Shown one piece after another: positions 47,621-60,000 of a stretch of DNA of 64,000 bases. The DNA lies in the NCBI GenBank assembly GCA_003117195.1, contig BDSI01000210.1:1-64000 (forward strand), in the 5' to 3' direction. The position numbers and the translations under genes were made by a program. This DNA is from Eudorina sp. 2006-703-Eu-15 (Eukaryota > Chlorophyta > Chlorophyceae > Chlamydomonadales > Volvocaceae). The notes beneath the pieces are model-generated. The model had not been told where the DNA came from. It made no database searches and saw nothing but the letters and a program-made list of their open reading frames with translations. Every line of letters starts with the position of its first letter. The stretch's first letter is position 1.

Positions 47621-47680
47621 CCTGCATTATTATTAACGATGTTACAGCGGACCCCGCGGGTCATCGGTGACAGCCAACGG
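47621..47680 (-). repeat. Dispersed CCGCTGTAAC repeat, copy 5
   Basis: On the minus strand: GGCTGTCACCGATGACCCGC, GGGGTCCGCTGTAACATCG, then a TTAATAATAAT tail. It shares all blocks with the copies at 34,731 and 49,984. Confidence 0.65.
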
Positions 47681-48194
47681 CGACCTGGATGTATGTACGG
47701 CAGCAAGCGAGGCCTTGTGCGGCGTGCGAGACGAGCTCGAATGATCAATTGGCAAGGGTACGTACGACAAACCGTCAGTTAGACAGTTGTGGCATGGCGG
47801 TATTCACGAGCGGTATGGTTCGCCGGGACAACCGGCGGCATTGGCGTGTACCAATGGCCGGAATAAATGCATCAACGTAATATGATTGCTGTCGGACATT
47901 GGGCCGGGGCGGTGCGGTTGACCCGAGCTCGGTCGTACATATGTTGTGATGGGATGCGGACAGTTTGGGGTTTGGGTTAGTAATGCTTGCGCTTCGTCTT
48001 CATCGGCATCAAGTCATGCGTCATGCCCTTGCCTGCTGCAGGGTATCAACAACGTATGAGACTTCATTGGTATGATTCTTGAAGCGTTCGCTTATGCTCA
48101 TTTGCCTAGTCCAGAGAAGTCCGGCATCAAGTGCGTGGTGTGGGTGCGTGGTGGCTGGTGGGTATGAGCCAAGCCGAGAGATGAAGTTGACAAT

Positions 48195-48236
48195 TGCGGG
48201 TCCACCTTGTAACGATTGCTAATACTACTAATTGCG
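48195..48236 (+). repeat. Dispersed repeat variant (ACCTTGTAAC)
   Basis: GGGTCCACCTTGTAACGATT followed by a CTAATACTACTAAT tail; a variant form of the same family. Confidence 0.55.
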
Positions 48237-49983
48237 GTTGGTGCACTCGGACGCTTCGTTGGGCACGTGGCCACAAGCCTGTGGGGGGAAGAGCATAGCT
48301 CTGCTGCTGGGAAGCCGGCGGGGGATTCTGTTGAAGTGCCTCGACAACTGAGACCGGCCCTGACCGGCGCTGCTTGTGCCTCCCGGCCCTGTAAATCGTT
48401 TTGAACCACCGTTACCTTTCCGCCATGTCCCGGTCCGCCGTGCACCGCAAACCTGTGGTTAACTGTGTCACAGTCTCGAATCGCTGTGCCAATTTCGGAC
48501 TGACCTGCACCGCACGGTTGCACATGGACGGGAACACATACACGCACACGCACCATCTCGAATTCACTCATATTTCCCCCGCACCAGCGCACCTCAACCG
48601 CTGCACCCAAAGGCCGACACAATCGTCATCGATGCCTGCCAATGTCAGCGGCACCTACCGGGTCTCGGGTACAGAGTTTGGGTCGTCTCATAATGACGGA
48701 CAGTTCTGGACAGCCGCACATGTTCCGAGCGGGACGATCATCGGTTTAGGCGGCCGTCCAGCAGAACTGTTAGACGACCCAAGCCAGGCACCTGAGATTT
48801 GAGTGGATGGAGGGAAGTCGGCGGTGCCTCTCCCAGACCCGGTGCACTTATGAGGCTGGGCGTGCGTGTTGCAGAACATACCGCACAAGTGTGAAGAATC
48901 GATTCAGGCTGTAAGGCTGGCGCAAGTGCTTTTGCTGTGCACTGGAGCTGGTGGCGTGTTGCCGTGCACACCGTATACGTGTTGAGGTTGCATACGGTAG
49001 GTACCTGTTGCTGCGGCTACAGCTTCCCATGTTTGCTGGAGCTGGCGATGGCGCAGCAAGGCCACCCGGCCTCCGACTGCAGTCCATCCGCCCGTCAGTC
49101 AGTCGTCAAGTGTGAGGTGGCGCGCCTTCGCCTGACCCGCGGGATCCAAGGACCCATTTGACCCGGCGCTGAAATCTTTTCAAGATTGCCGTACAAACGC
49201 ATGCAGGTCTACGCGAACACCTGGGACGCGCTGCAGACAGCGATGTCCGCCGCGCAACGGTGTGGCGGCTAGTAGGCGGCAAACGACAAAGCATCCAGTC
49301 GTCTCGTCAATAACGCCCAACAACAAGGCCAACACAGCCCCCCTAGCTGCAAGGTCCAGGCAGCGTTGTGTCAGCTAACCGTATCCTTGAGGACGGGGAC
49401 CAATGTTGCGCCTCCGGTGTGTCGTCAAATTGCCGTCCTGCACTGGCCGCCACCTTGGCCTGTGGACGCAACAACCCACCATACCCCAGCACTGCTAAAC
49501 CCTATCCCCGCCCGCAACTCGTGCCCTCTCAGCCCCTGTGAGTGCGCACCACTTGTCGGTTGTCGCCGGCACTGCGGCACCCCTCCTCGCGGCACCTTGG
49601 TACATGCCACCACCACCATCCACACGAAGCCGCCGGCGCTCCCATCCAGCCCAGCACAGCTCCGACTCCCCCTCGCACAGAGGGGCACATCGATCCCTTA
49701 TGCCGGCAGACGTAGGCAGCCGCAGAGCGACAACGGCATGGGTTGTGGAGGGCCTTGGAGGGCTGAAAGTGCCATTGTTAGGGTCATGCTCGGGCATCCC
49801 GCTGCCAGCAAGTATGCAGGCGGCCACAGCGTACGAGTGTCAAGCCGGCTTTGTTGCACAAGTACCCGGGCCCCGCACACACACACGTGGGTGTGGGGTG
49901 TGCGGGGAGCGCGGGGAGTTCCCCGCTTCGGTGTACTTGTCCGGTGCGCCAAAGTGGCGCGGATACGCTTTTTCAGTGTGTGG

Positions 49984-50045
49984 TGAGCAGGCTACGGCTG
50001 TCACCGATGACCCACGGGGTCCACCTTAACATCATTAATAACCAG
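49984..50045 (+). repeat. Dispersed repeat, copy 6
   Basis: GGCTGTCACCGATGACCCAC, GGGGTCCACCTTAACATC, then ATTAATAA. It joins the CCGCT and ACCT variants of the family. Confidence 0.6.
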
Positions 50046-50198
50046 CCGGCGGTTGCAACTCTTCGACGTCAAGACGGAGACCGACTGTTCGAGCCTGACA
50101 TTTGTTCTTAACAACACACTCATTAATTTAACCTAGCTTTCATAATACTAAAAACACGTGCACTTTTCAGCGTCCTTGTCGCCATTCATCACGCCATG

Positions 50199-50230
50199 GT
50201 ATTGTAACCATTACAAGGTGGACCCATGGT
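50199..50230 (-). repeat. Dispersed repeat variant (ACCTTGTAAC)
   Basis: On the minus strand GGGTCCACCTTGTAATGGTT, as in the copies near 48,200 and 52,040. Confidence 0.5.
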
Positions 50231-51061
50231 ATCTTACTGACCACGCGACCAGGCCTGAAACTGGCGATCGACTTGTATGGATAACGGATAGATAGCATGC
50301 AATGGGATTCGGTGACCTGATCAGCAAATCAAACATCTCGCGGGCGCAACGATTATCTTTAACGGCTCGAAAGCGCAAGTACGCGTCGCAAAGGCTGCGA
50401 CTCAGGGAACATAACAGTTATTTTTAACCGTATTCCTCCCGCAATCACATGGGATGCGTTTGGCGTGTGTGTTACAAGCTTCTAGCTTATACGGTCCAGA
50501 CGAGCCAAGAGGCTCATGGACCGCCAAACTGGAAACAAGAACTTGGATTGCGGGTTGAGCGGTTGATGCCGTTGGGCGACGAGGGATTAGTGAGAGGCCA
50601 AATCGTTGGGTTCCAGTTCGCCCGTTCACCCGGCACATTCCCGCATAGCTATACGCTCACCCAGTGCTAATTGAACACCTGTCAGCTGTTGCCTCAACGA
50701 CTGATGTCAGTTGAACTTCGATGACTGTACTTCACACTCTGCCCTGTTCACACTGCTATACAACGTCAAGACTCTAACCGCTTGCAGAGAGATCCATTCA
50801 TGACAGCATATGCTTGCGCCAAGGCAGCGGTCCTGCCTAGGCGGTCTATGAAGGTATTTTCCAACAGCTGTCTTAGTAACTACAGTGTTTGTGTGTTTCT
50901 TTGTGGGCTTCGGCTTCTTGGCTTCTTGGTGCAACAACGGGTTGGAACAGTGGACATTATAGGATTCTCGTCACTGAATTGCGACGAAGAGTCTCAGGCA
51001 TTTGTCGCTATGGACAGCAGCTAACACCTCGGGATGAGGATTTACGTGCTAACCTCAGCGG

Positions 51062-54000
51062 ATGGGCATTGGCTTGTATCGCACTTGGGCACCTTTATAT
51101 TGGCTTGCTGTGGTGCTATGGATCGGCAGGGCCACGGCGGGGCGAAGCCCCGACCTCGTCTTGACGAAAGACTTCGTAAATGGCAACTTCTGCAATGGAG
51201 ATGTTTCGGATTCAAGCTCATATTTGGCTTGCAATGTCAGGTAACCGTGCTTACGCCTGCTGTTAGTGCCGGCTCGAGTGCGTGCATGTGGGCTCGGCGT
51301 TGTGCCATGCTTATAATCTCAGTCTCAGTGAACAGCAATAGCAATTTCTATCAAGCGCATATTTGTAATATTCTTGCGTCCAAACAAATGCTTGACATAC
51401 CAAGGCCTTCCCGCGCTCTGTCCCCTTCTGCAGCACGGGTGTCATGCTTGCTGCAGCAGGACCATCTGTTAAGCTGCCAAACCGGACGACGATAGTTGGG
51501 GATCCATCCCTGCCATGGCCAAACCCCGCCGGCTACAGCGGACCACCGGCCTGGCCGCACCTGGATGTGGAACCCGGCACTACGACTCCACGCTTCAACC
51601 TGCTCGCAGGCGAGTTCAAGGCTCCACGGCATGCAAGGCTGTACACACCTGGGGTGTCGCGACTTGGCGCCATGCGGGTTGGCTGTGGCTTAGACTTAGA
51701 CCACCTGTGCAGTGTTTCGCGTGTGATACCGATTACTGCAGGTCCAAGGGCACGCTGCAAAGCGTCGAGCCAAGGGGCCACGTTGGCAAAGCTCTGGCCC
51801 AAAGCTGGGCACTGGGTGTAACAGCCCCGGCCTGCCGAGTGCTTGTTGTGCAGAGTCCTCGTCAGGCCCTCCCCGTTGGGCATGCCCGTTCAGAACAGAA
51901 CCATTGGCGCAGATCGAATTCTGTGTTTCAGAAAGACGCCGTAACTGCACGTCTGGGGGAACACTGTCATGACGATCATGGAAGCACCCGGGTGCCCGGT
52001 CCCGGAAGTGCCAATGGTCCGCGCCGCCAATGGTTGTCTCAACCGTTACAAGGTGGACCCGTGTCCCGACCGGGTGTTCCAACGGTCCCGCCAACACTCC
52101 CTCCTTCCCCCCCTTCCGCCACAACCCGCCTCTGCGGTGTGTGCGTATGTAATATATATATATATATGTTCAGACGGCAGCATCCTGGAGGCGGTGGGGC
52201 TGACAGTGACGCTGCCGCTGTCCGGCTTCATGGGCGCCGTGAGCTCCAGCTCCGACGTGGAAACCATGCTGCTCACCGCCCTCTTCAACCGCGCCTTCGC
52301 GGTGGTGGGGCCCAGCTTCCAGCTGGTGCTGACCAACGTGTCGGTGGTGCTGCCCGACTGCTCGGTGCTGTCGGCCCTGCGGTCCAGGATCTGCTACGAA
52401 AGGCTGCCCGGCACCGTGCAGGTGGGTGGGTGCCGTGCCTCCGTTTACACGCTGCCGTGTAGACGCATCATGCGTGCGGGTGCCCGAGTGCCGGTGTTGT
52501 GTTACCGGTGGCGGCCGTGCCTGAAGCTGATTGATGCCCGGGGATCCGGATGCCCTGACCGGTCTGTTGGGCGTCCGGTTAGCACAGGACCCCATCTGCC
52601 ATGACCACATCTGCCATGACCACATCTGCCATGACCACACCTGCCATCCATCCGCCCGAGCGCCCGTCCGCCTGTGCTTCCTTCCATCTGTGCGGGCCTC
52701 CATGCCGTCGCCGTCTGTCCGTCTGTCGGGGTGCCGCCCGTCTCTGTTCTGGCCGAGACTGGCCCTCAACCCCGGTGCTTCGCGTGCGTGCGTGCGTGCA
52801 TGTGTTCATCGCAGGTGCTGCCGGGCGTAACCCACATCCGCAACATCAGCTACACCTCGCCGTCCTACACCTCCCTCTACGCCACGGACCTGTTCCTGTC
52901 GTGTGACAACACCAGCACGCCCACTCCCACACGCTCACCCTCACCCATGCCCTCCAGCCCGTCACCGCCGCCGTCGCCACTATCTGGGCGGGCGCTCCGC
53001 GCCGTGCCCGACGGCGAGCGCACGCCGGCTCCAGCCAGCTCCGCATCCGCAACCTCCTCACAGGCCTCAACGCGCCGCCGGGTCGCAGCGCGTCCACTCG
53101 ACGACAGCGTCTCACTGAGCTGCTCCGCCGTGGTCCGCAGCGGCTCCGAGCTGCGTGAGGTCCTGGCCCTGGCGAACAGCGAGGTGGTGCCCGCGGGGCT
53201 GAGCTGGGACCAGAGCGAGTTCCGGGTGTGGATGAAGGGGACGGTGGCGCTGGCGGACTCGGACCCGGATGCCAACGGGACGCGCACGCGGCAGCGGCAG
53301 GTCATCCCCGTGCGCCGGGCCGTCAGGCTGATGGGTGGGTCGGGCCGTCAGGCTGATGGGTGGGTGGGGCCGTCAGGCTGATGGTGGGTCGGGCCGTCAG
53401 GCTCAGGCTGATGGGTGGGTCGGGCCGTCAGGCTGATGGGTGGGTCGGGCCGTCAGGCTGATGGGTGGGTCGGGCCGTCAGGCTGATGGGTGGGTCGGGC
53501 CGTCAGGCTGATGGGGGGGGGGGGGGGGGGGGCGTCAGGCTGATGGTGGGTCGGGCCGTCAGGCTGATGGGTGGGTCGGGCCGTCAGGCTGATGGGTGGG
53601 TCGGGCCGTCAGGCTGATGGGTGGGTCGGGCCGTCAGGCTGATGGGTGGGTCGGGCCGTCAGGCTGATGGGTGGGTCGGGCCGTCAGGCTGATGGGTGGG
53701 TCGGGCCGTCAGGCTGATGGGTGGGTCGGGCCGTCAGGCTGATGGTGGGTCGGGCCGTCAGGCTGATGGGTGGGTCGGGCCGTCAGGCTGATGGGTGGGT
53801 CGGGCCGTCAGGCTGATGGGTGGGTCGGGCCGTCAGGCTGATGGGTGGGTCGGGCCGTCAGGCTGATGGGTGGGTCGGGCCGTCAGGCTGATGGGTGGGT
53901 CGGGCCCAAGCACAGCTTTGCGGCGAGGCCCAACGAGGGGTGAAGACGGGCAGGGGCGGGGCGGGACAGGACTCGGCGTGTTTGTCGGCAAGGGACGTGT

Positions 54001-57000
54001 AAGGTCGATCGCTAGCTTGTGGCGGCCTTACGGCGGGGTGCGGTGATGGCGGCGGGTGGGTGGGGCGGGCCGGGGTCACCTGCAGCTCCCGCGAGCACAG
54101 GGACGGGCCGCAAGCCGATATAACCTAGAGGACCGCTGATTAGCGCCTGGCGGGGACCAGGGACTACTAGAATATATATGGCCTTCTGGTACACGCGTCT
54201 GAGTCATTGGTTAATGCATCGAAACGTAGCTACCACGGGGTTCGACGTGCTGCCGCAGCCCCGCCAGCCAGGGAGCACGATCGGCCGCACCGGCAGCCGC
54301 CATCATGTAACCCGGTGTGCTGGTAGCTTCTCAGTGCAGTTGGCGTGCGTTTGTTGATTGGGCGATGTGGGTTGCGCGCTTCTGTTTCTGCCCGCACCGC
54401 TACCATCGATGCGCGCTCCGTGCGTATGCACGCGACCCGCAGGCCCGGCCACGTTGGACCTGGGCGGCCTGCCGCAGCCCTTCCGGCTGGTGTACGACGA
54501 GCCGGCCGCCGGCTTCGACCCGATCGTCGGCGCGGACTTCCCCGACGTGTTCTTGTTCGTGGAGGGCGTCAACATCATGGGCCTGGCCCCTGGCGCGCCT
54601 GAGACCTTCCCGATGGGCCTGCTAACTGCGCTGGGCTGGTCGTTGGGCTTGGACTGGTAAGCTCAACCCAGCAGGGGGCTGCTCGGAGCCCTTGCGCTGG
54701 GCTGGTCGTTGGGCTTGGACTGGTAAGCTCAACCCAGCAGGGGGCTGCTCGGGGCCCTTGCGCTGGGCTGGTCGTTGGGCTTGGACTGGTAAGCTCGACC
54801 CAGCAGGGGGCTGCTCGGGCCAAGGGCCGTGAGCTGAGATCAACTGGGCCGTCGTGGAAAGAGCGCGATTCAACTTTGTGTTCGATCTACGTACCTTGCT
54901 CCTGTCATCCTGTTCGCGCCAGGAGCGGGGTGCAGGGTAGCCGTGCCATGACTCGCCGTCCGGACCTTGACGGTCGCCAGCGAGGCCGCGCCCGGCAACC
55001 GAAACGATAACCGACAACAACTGAAAGGCCCGGTCCGCCGCAGGACGCGCGCGGCAGCACTCGCTTCACACCTTCCCAACACGGTGTCGGTTTTTCGGGG
55101 CAAAACTCAGTCTTTCACCCGTGCCGACGCTTACAGAATAAGTGCTCTTGCCGGGTTGCGCACCCACCATACCCACCATGCATTGAGTCGTCAGCTTGCT
55201 CGCCGCTCCGCGCCGCGTGCATGCGTCCCCGGCCCGCCCCCCTACCCCCCATGTTCCCACGGCCGCCTGTGGACCCCTTACCCCCCTCCCCGCCCCGTGC
55301 GTGTCTCTGCTTCACAGGACGTCCTTTTCCATCCAGCAGCGCTTCAATAAGATGTACCTGGTGCTGTTGAGCCAGTGCAGGGTCCAGGTGTCGCTGGACG
55401 AGCTGCAGTACTGGCGTACGGCGATCAGCAGGACGGGGGACCCCTCCTGGGACGGCTGGTTCAACCGCACTTTCGGAAGCACGGTGGGCACAGGGTCGGG
55501 CTGTGAACGCGTGTATGTGAACGCATGATGGGGGAGCCCTGTATCGCTGCATGTGTCACTGCCTGGGCCTAACCGAGGAAACCGGGGTGGCACGCGGGCG
55601 GCGGCGTTCCGGTGGTCGAGGCGCTCAGTCGCGGGCGCGGTCCGCCGGTCAGGAGATCGACCGAGGGAACTTAGAGATTGGAAATAAGGCGGGCGCGAAT
55701 CAAGCGGCTGCGCATTCAATTGGGCGCATGGAGTTCACGTGTAACTGAGGAAACTGAGCGCGGTATGTTTTGGGCATGGAGGCATGCACAACGCGATCCA
55801 GCTCTAGCTAGCCAGCGCAGAGATTCCAGTTGCGGGCTTGAAGGCTGGACTGCCTTTTTGAGGTGTAGCTGTGTTATGCGACAGGTTTTCACAGGCTCAG
55901 GATGGTTGGGGCAGTTCACGACGCGGTCCATGACGGGCTGCTTGGCTGTCTAGTTCCTGGTTGACACCGCTCAGGGTGAGCGGCGCGGCGCGGTGCGATG
56001 CGACGCCTGTGGAAGGGCTGCCGTTTCACGGCTGCTCCAGCGTCCTAGGAACCCATCAACGAACAACTTTCCGCCTCGAACCACACCAACCAGAGGACGT
56101 CGCTGGGCCCTCTGACCCACACGGGCTGCCACTTCACTCACACCCCGCTGTGAACGCCACGGCGCCGCAGCTGACCTGGGGCTACACCTTGCCGCCGCCG
56201 CCGCCGCCGCCAGCCCAAGTGGCAGCAGACCCCGCAGCACCCGTGTTCCTGTCGGGCTTGTCGTACCCGCCCTACCTGGGCAGCGCGCAAGACGCCGTCA
56301 CCTTCAGCCAGGTCACGCTTCTGGCCGCAACCAACTCCACGCCGACGACTGGCGGCAGCCTAGGTACGACGCCGCCGTCACCGGATCGCGACCCGACCTT
56401 GAATGGCACATGGACGAGCGCGCCTCCACCATCGCAGCCGCCGCCTCCGACGTCGGGGCCCCCGTTGCTCGGGGAGTGGCTGATGAGACTGGGGGCGCCG
56501 CCCGACTGGGTGGTGGCCGAGTCGACCCCGCCGGATGCGGGCGCCGGAGGGGGGCAGCAGCAGCAGCAGGACGACTCGTGGCGGTCGAGCGCCTGGGCAC
56601 TGCCGCTGAGCGCGGTCCGCGTCGTGCAGGTGGGGGCGGCGGTGCACGCGCCTTTAGGAGGGGTCACGAAATGGGCAGCGCTTCCGTCATCAACTTGGGG
56701 TGGCCCGGCGGTGTAGGGTGACAACAGAGGAGTGCAGGTCGAGTCGCCTAACGGGTGTGGGGTCCGGAGCACCTGGACTTGGCAGCCAACCTGCAATGTC
56801 ATGCCTATTAAGCATCCCCCCCTGTGGTCAACATATGTGGTCATGAACCTTGTTCCATGAACCTCCTTACCTCAGCCGCCTCTTCCCTTTGCGCTTCGAT
56901 GTGCATCGATCCCCGCAGGGCGACATCAATCCCGCCAGCTGGTCCACGGGGTTCGACGGCTCGCTGACCTCACCCGACTCCACCGACCCCACCGCCGGCA

Positions 57001-60000
57001 AGTCCGTGCCGGTGTTCATCTGCGGGAGCGCGCGCCTGACATCCGGTGCTGACGCCCGCCCCGCGGAGCTTCTGGCGGGGGCGGCCCTGCGCGCCAACGT
57101 CACGCTCCTGGGCCACCCCTGGAGCCCCACCACCCTGGACCTGGCCGGACTGGACAGCGCCGTCAGCTTGAGGACCGGCAGCGCCTGCATCGCCCTGCGC
57201 CGCCTGGTGCTCACAGACCTGGCCAACGGGACCATCTCGTTGGAGACGGGGGGCGGCGGCGGCGGCGACGGCGGCGGCAGCGGTAGCGAACCTATCTTCG
57301 ACCTGGCTGATGACTTCGACGGCGACGCGCCGCCGCTAGGCCCGCCGAGCTACCCATCGAAAGGGTCGGGCATTGTGGGCGCTGTCAGGCGGCCGCCGCC
57401 GCCAGCGGTCCGCCTGGGTGCGGACTATGAAGCCGGGCCGCCGCCGGAGTTCTCATCCAGAGGCGGTTTCAATGCGGCCGCCCAGCAGCAGAGCCAGCAG
57501 TCCGACCCGGGCCGGGGCGGGGGCGGCAAGTCAGGGCCCCGGGGAAGGCGGGCGACCCGCGCGCGGACCCTGCTGCATCACCCCCGGGTGGGAGACCGCG
57601 CCGCGCTGGGCATCACCGCACTCGACGCCGCCAAGGGGCCTTCGGACAGCGGCGCTGGGCAAGGGGATGAGGTGGACGGTAGCGCGCCCGCGCCCGGGCC
57701 TGATGACGCGGTCGACCTGCTGGGCGAGGACACCGCCGCCGTCGGTGGCGGCGGCGGCGGCAGCGGCGGCGGCGGACTGCAGCTTCCCGCCGTGTCGCAG
57801 GTCTGGCTGCCCGCCGTCTCACTCCTGGCCTTCGACTTTGACAGGTAAGGAGCCGGCTCCCTTACAGATGGCTGTCGACTTCAGTTTTCGAGTTGTGTGG
57901 TTCCTTGAAGCCGTTTACCACTGGCGGGCAGCGGCGGCGCCCGTGGGCCCCCCCCCGCCCCTTTTCCGCGCTTGGTCACCGGGTCCCGCCATTGCGTCCT
58001 GCTGCTGCCGGAGCGAGGTTCCCAGCCGGCCCGAGCTCGCGCGCTGGAGCCGGTGACGTGCAAGTGCCGGTCCGGTGCCGCGCTGGGCGCTGCATCATCC
58101 TGCGGCTGGGCGCGCGCGGCTCAATTGTCCACCCCGCCGGTGCCCGACTTGGTTCGCGAGAGACGGTGAACGCCGCGTGGATCAGATACTGCGTGGGCCT
58201 TTCGGCCGGAAAGGGCAGGCAAAGCAAAGCAGCGATGGAGGTGAACGCCAGGATAATGATGCTGCACCCACGGGCTCGGCGCGTTGGCCATCCCCTATGA
58301 CGTCATCCTATCGATCGCAGCTTAGTGCGACGACATGCGTCATACCCCCCTACCCCCACCCCACCGCGCACTCAGGGGTGTCGACGCGCCGCCGCGCCTC
58401 TTCCTGCGCGACGTGCTGATCATCGCACCGGAGGTGGAGGCCAAGGTGCTGCTGGGCCTTGCGCACGACCTGATGGAGGCGGCCGACAACTCGACGGGCC
58501 TCACGGAGGAGGTGTCCACCATCGTCGCTCGACGGGAGGAGGAGGCGCTGCTCTCATCCTGGGCGCTGGGTCCGGGTGCCGTCCGCGCCCTGGCGGATCT
58601 GCTGCTGGGCTCAGAGGTCCGTCGGTGGGGTGCATCGACCTTGTCACTGCATTTCAGTCCCTACGCTTCAGAAAATAGTCTCTGTCTGATGGGTGATGGC
58701 GTTGTGTGGTTCCTTTTCTTCGAGCTGTTGTTTACCTGGTCCTTGCGTGTTCTTTGTGATCCATCATCGGTATTCCATGGAGATCTGTGAGAGACCGTGA
58801 GTCGTGCGCGGGTGCGGTTCGTGCGGGTCGTTCCGCGCCGCCGTTTGCCTCCTCCGCCTCAATGCCCTGCATGGCGCTGCATGGGCTGCGGTGTCCATGA
58901 CAATGCAGCGCCGGATGCGCGTATGGATGTAACGCACACTCCCCATTTCCTAGTCCTGCTCTGTCTGCTTCTGTAAATTCCCATGCCTGATGCATGCCTG
59001 TTGCAGTACTGGATCGACGGCTACGTGTTGGTTCTGGAGCGGGTGGCCTACCGGGGGATGCGCGGCGCCAACGTCCGCGTCACCTCGGCGAGGAACATGG
59101 GTGAGAGCTGCTGGCTTGGTCTTGACGGCGTGCTTGTTAAGGAAGGCGGCGGGCCCGTCACTGTAATCCGACACGGAATCCGACACCTAAGGACCGCCCA
59201 CGGTCCGAAAAGTCCGGACGTGCATGAGTGCGCGGCACCCCGTCGGCCACCTACCCACCCAATCGTCCGAACAGCGATCACGCGAGCGAGTGGTCGGCAG
59301 CGCGTCGGCAGTCGCTGCGCCTTGTGACCCGTATTGCAAGACCCCGCCGCCGCCGCCCGGTACTGCACTAGTGTTTTCCAATCGAACGGTCGCTCTGGCA
59401 GCAGCGCAGCTTGAAATGTCTACCAATTTCCTATACACCGCCGCCGCCCGCTGAGCGCTGACCCTGTCGGGTGGCTCCTCCGATACCGTATACCCCACCG
59501 CTGTTGCGGTGATCTCGCCCCTTTTACGGTATTTAGACACCGCATGACCCGCCGGGGTGACCCTCCTGGCTCCACCTGCCTCGTGTTGCGGCCCGCAGAC
59601 AAATCCAACCCGGGCGGCATGTACCCGGATGTGCCGCTGGATCCCGTCGTACCCAACCGGCGGCCGCCAGCGGCGCCCCCGCCGCGGCTCAGGCGGCCGC
59701 CGGCGCCGCCGCCCGCACCGCCGAAGCCGCCCGCACCGTCCCCCGCCAAGTCGAAACAGCGGCCGCCACCGCCGCCTCCACCCTCACGTTTCCCGCCATC
59801 GCCGCCACCATCGCCGCCGCCCCCTTCCAAACCGACGCAAGGGCCTGCCCCTGCCCCGCCTGTGGAATCGCCAGCACCACCTCCTGAACCCCACGCACGG
59901 GGTTCACGCGCACCTCCGGAACCCCCAGCTCTACTCGATAAGCTGCCCGAGCCGTCCACTCCCGGAGCAAGCGCAAGCCCGTACGGTGAGCGCGGCGCCG

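Larger units (their letters stand above)
46957..51061. other. Intergenic region between the tandem paralogues
   Basis: No supported gene in about 4.1 kb. It contains simple repeats (CAC and CATG runs near 47,020-47,110), several copies of the short dispersed repeat family, and an upstream segment (about 50,600-51,060) weakly alike to the promoter of copy 1. The open frame at 48,401-48,802 has no coding bias or recognisable domain. Confidence 0.6.

Noticed and set aside
48401..48802. 133-codon plus-strand open frame between the paralogues
   Set aside because: No codon bias, no recognisable domain and no splice-supported neighbours; chance is more likely.
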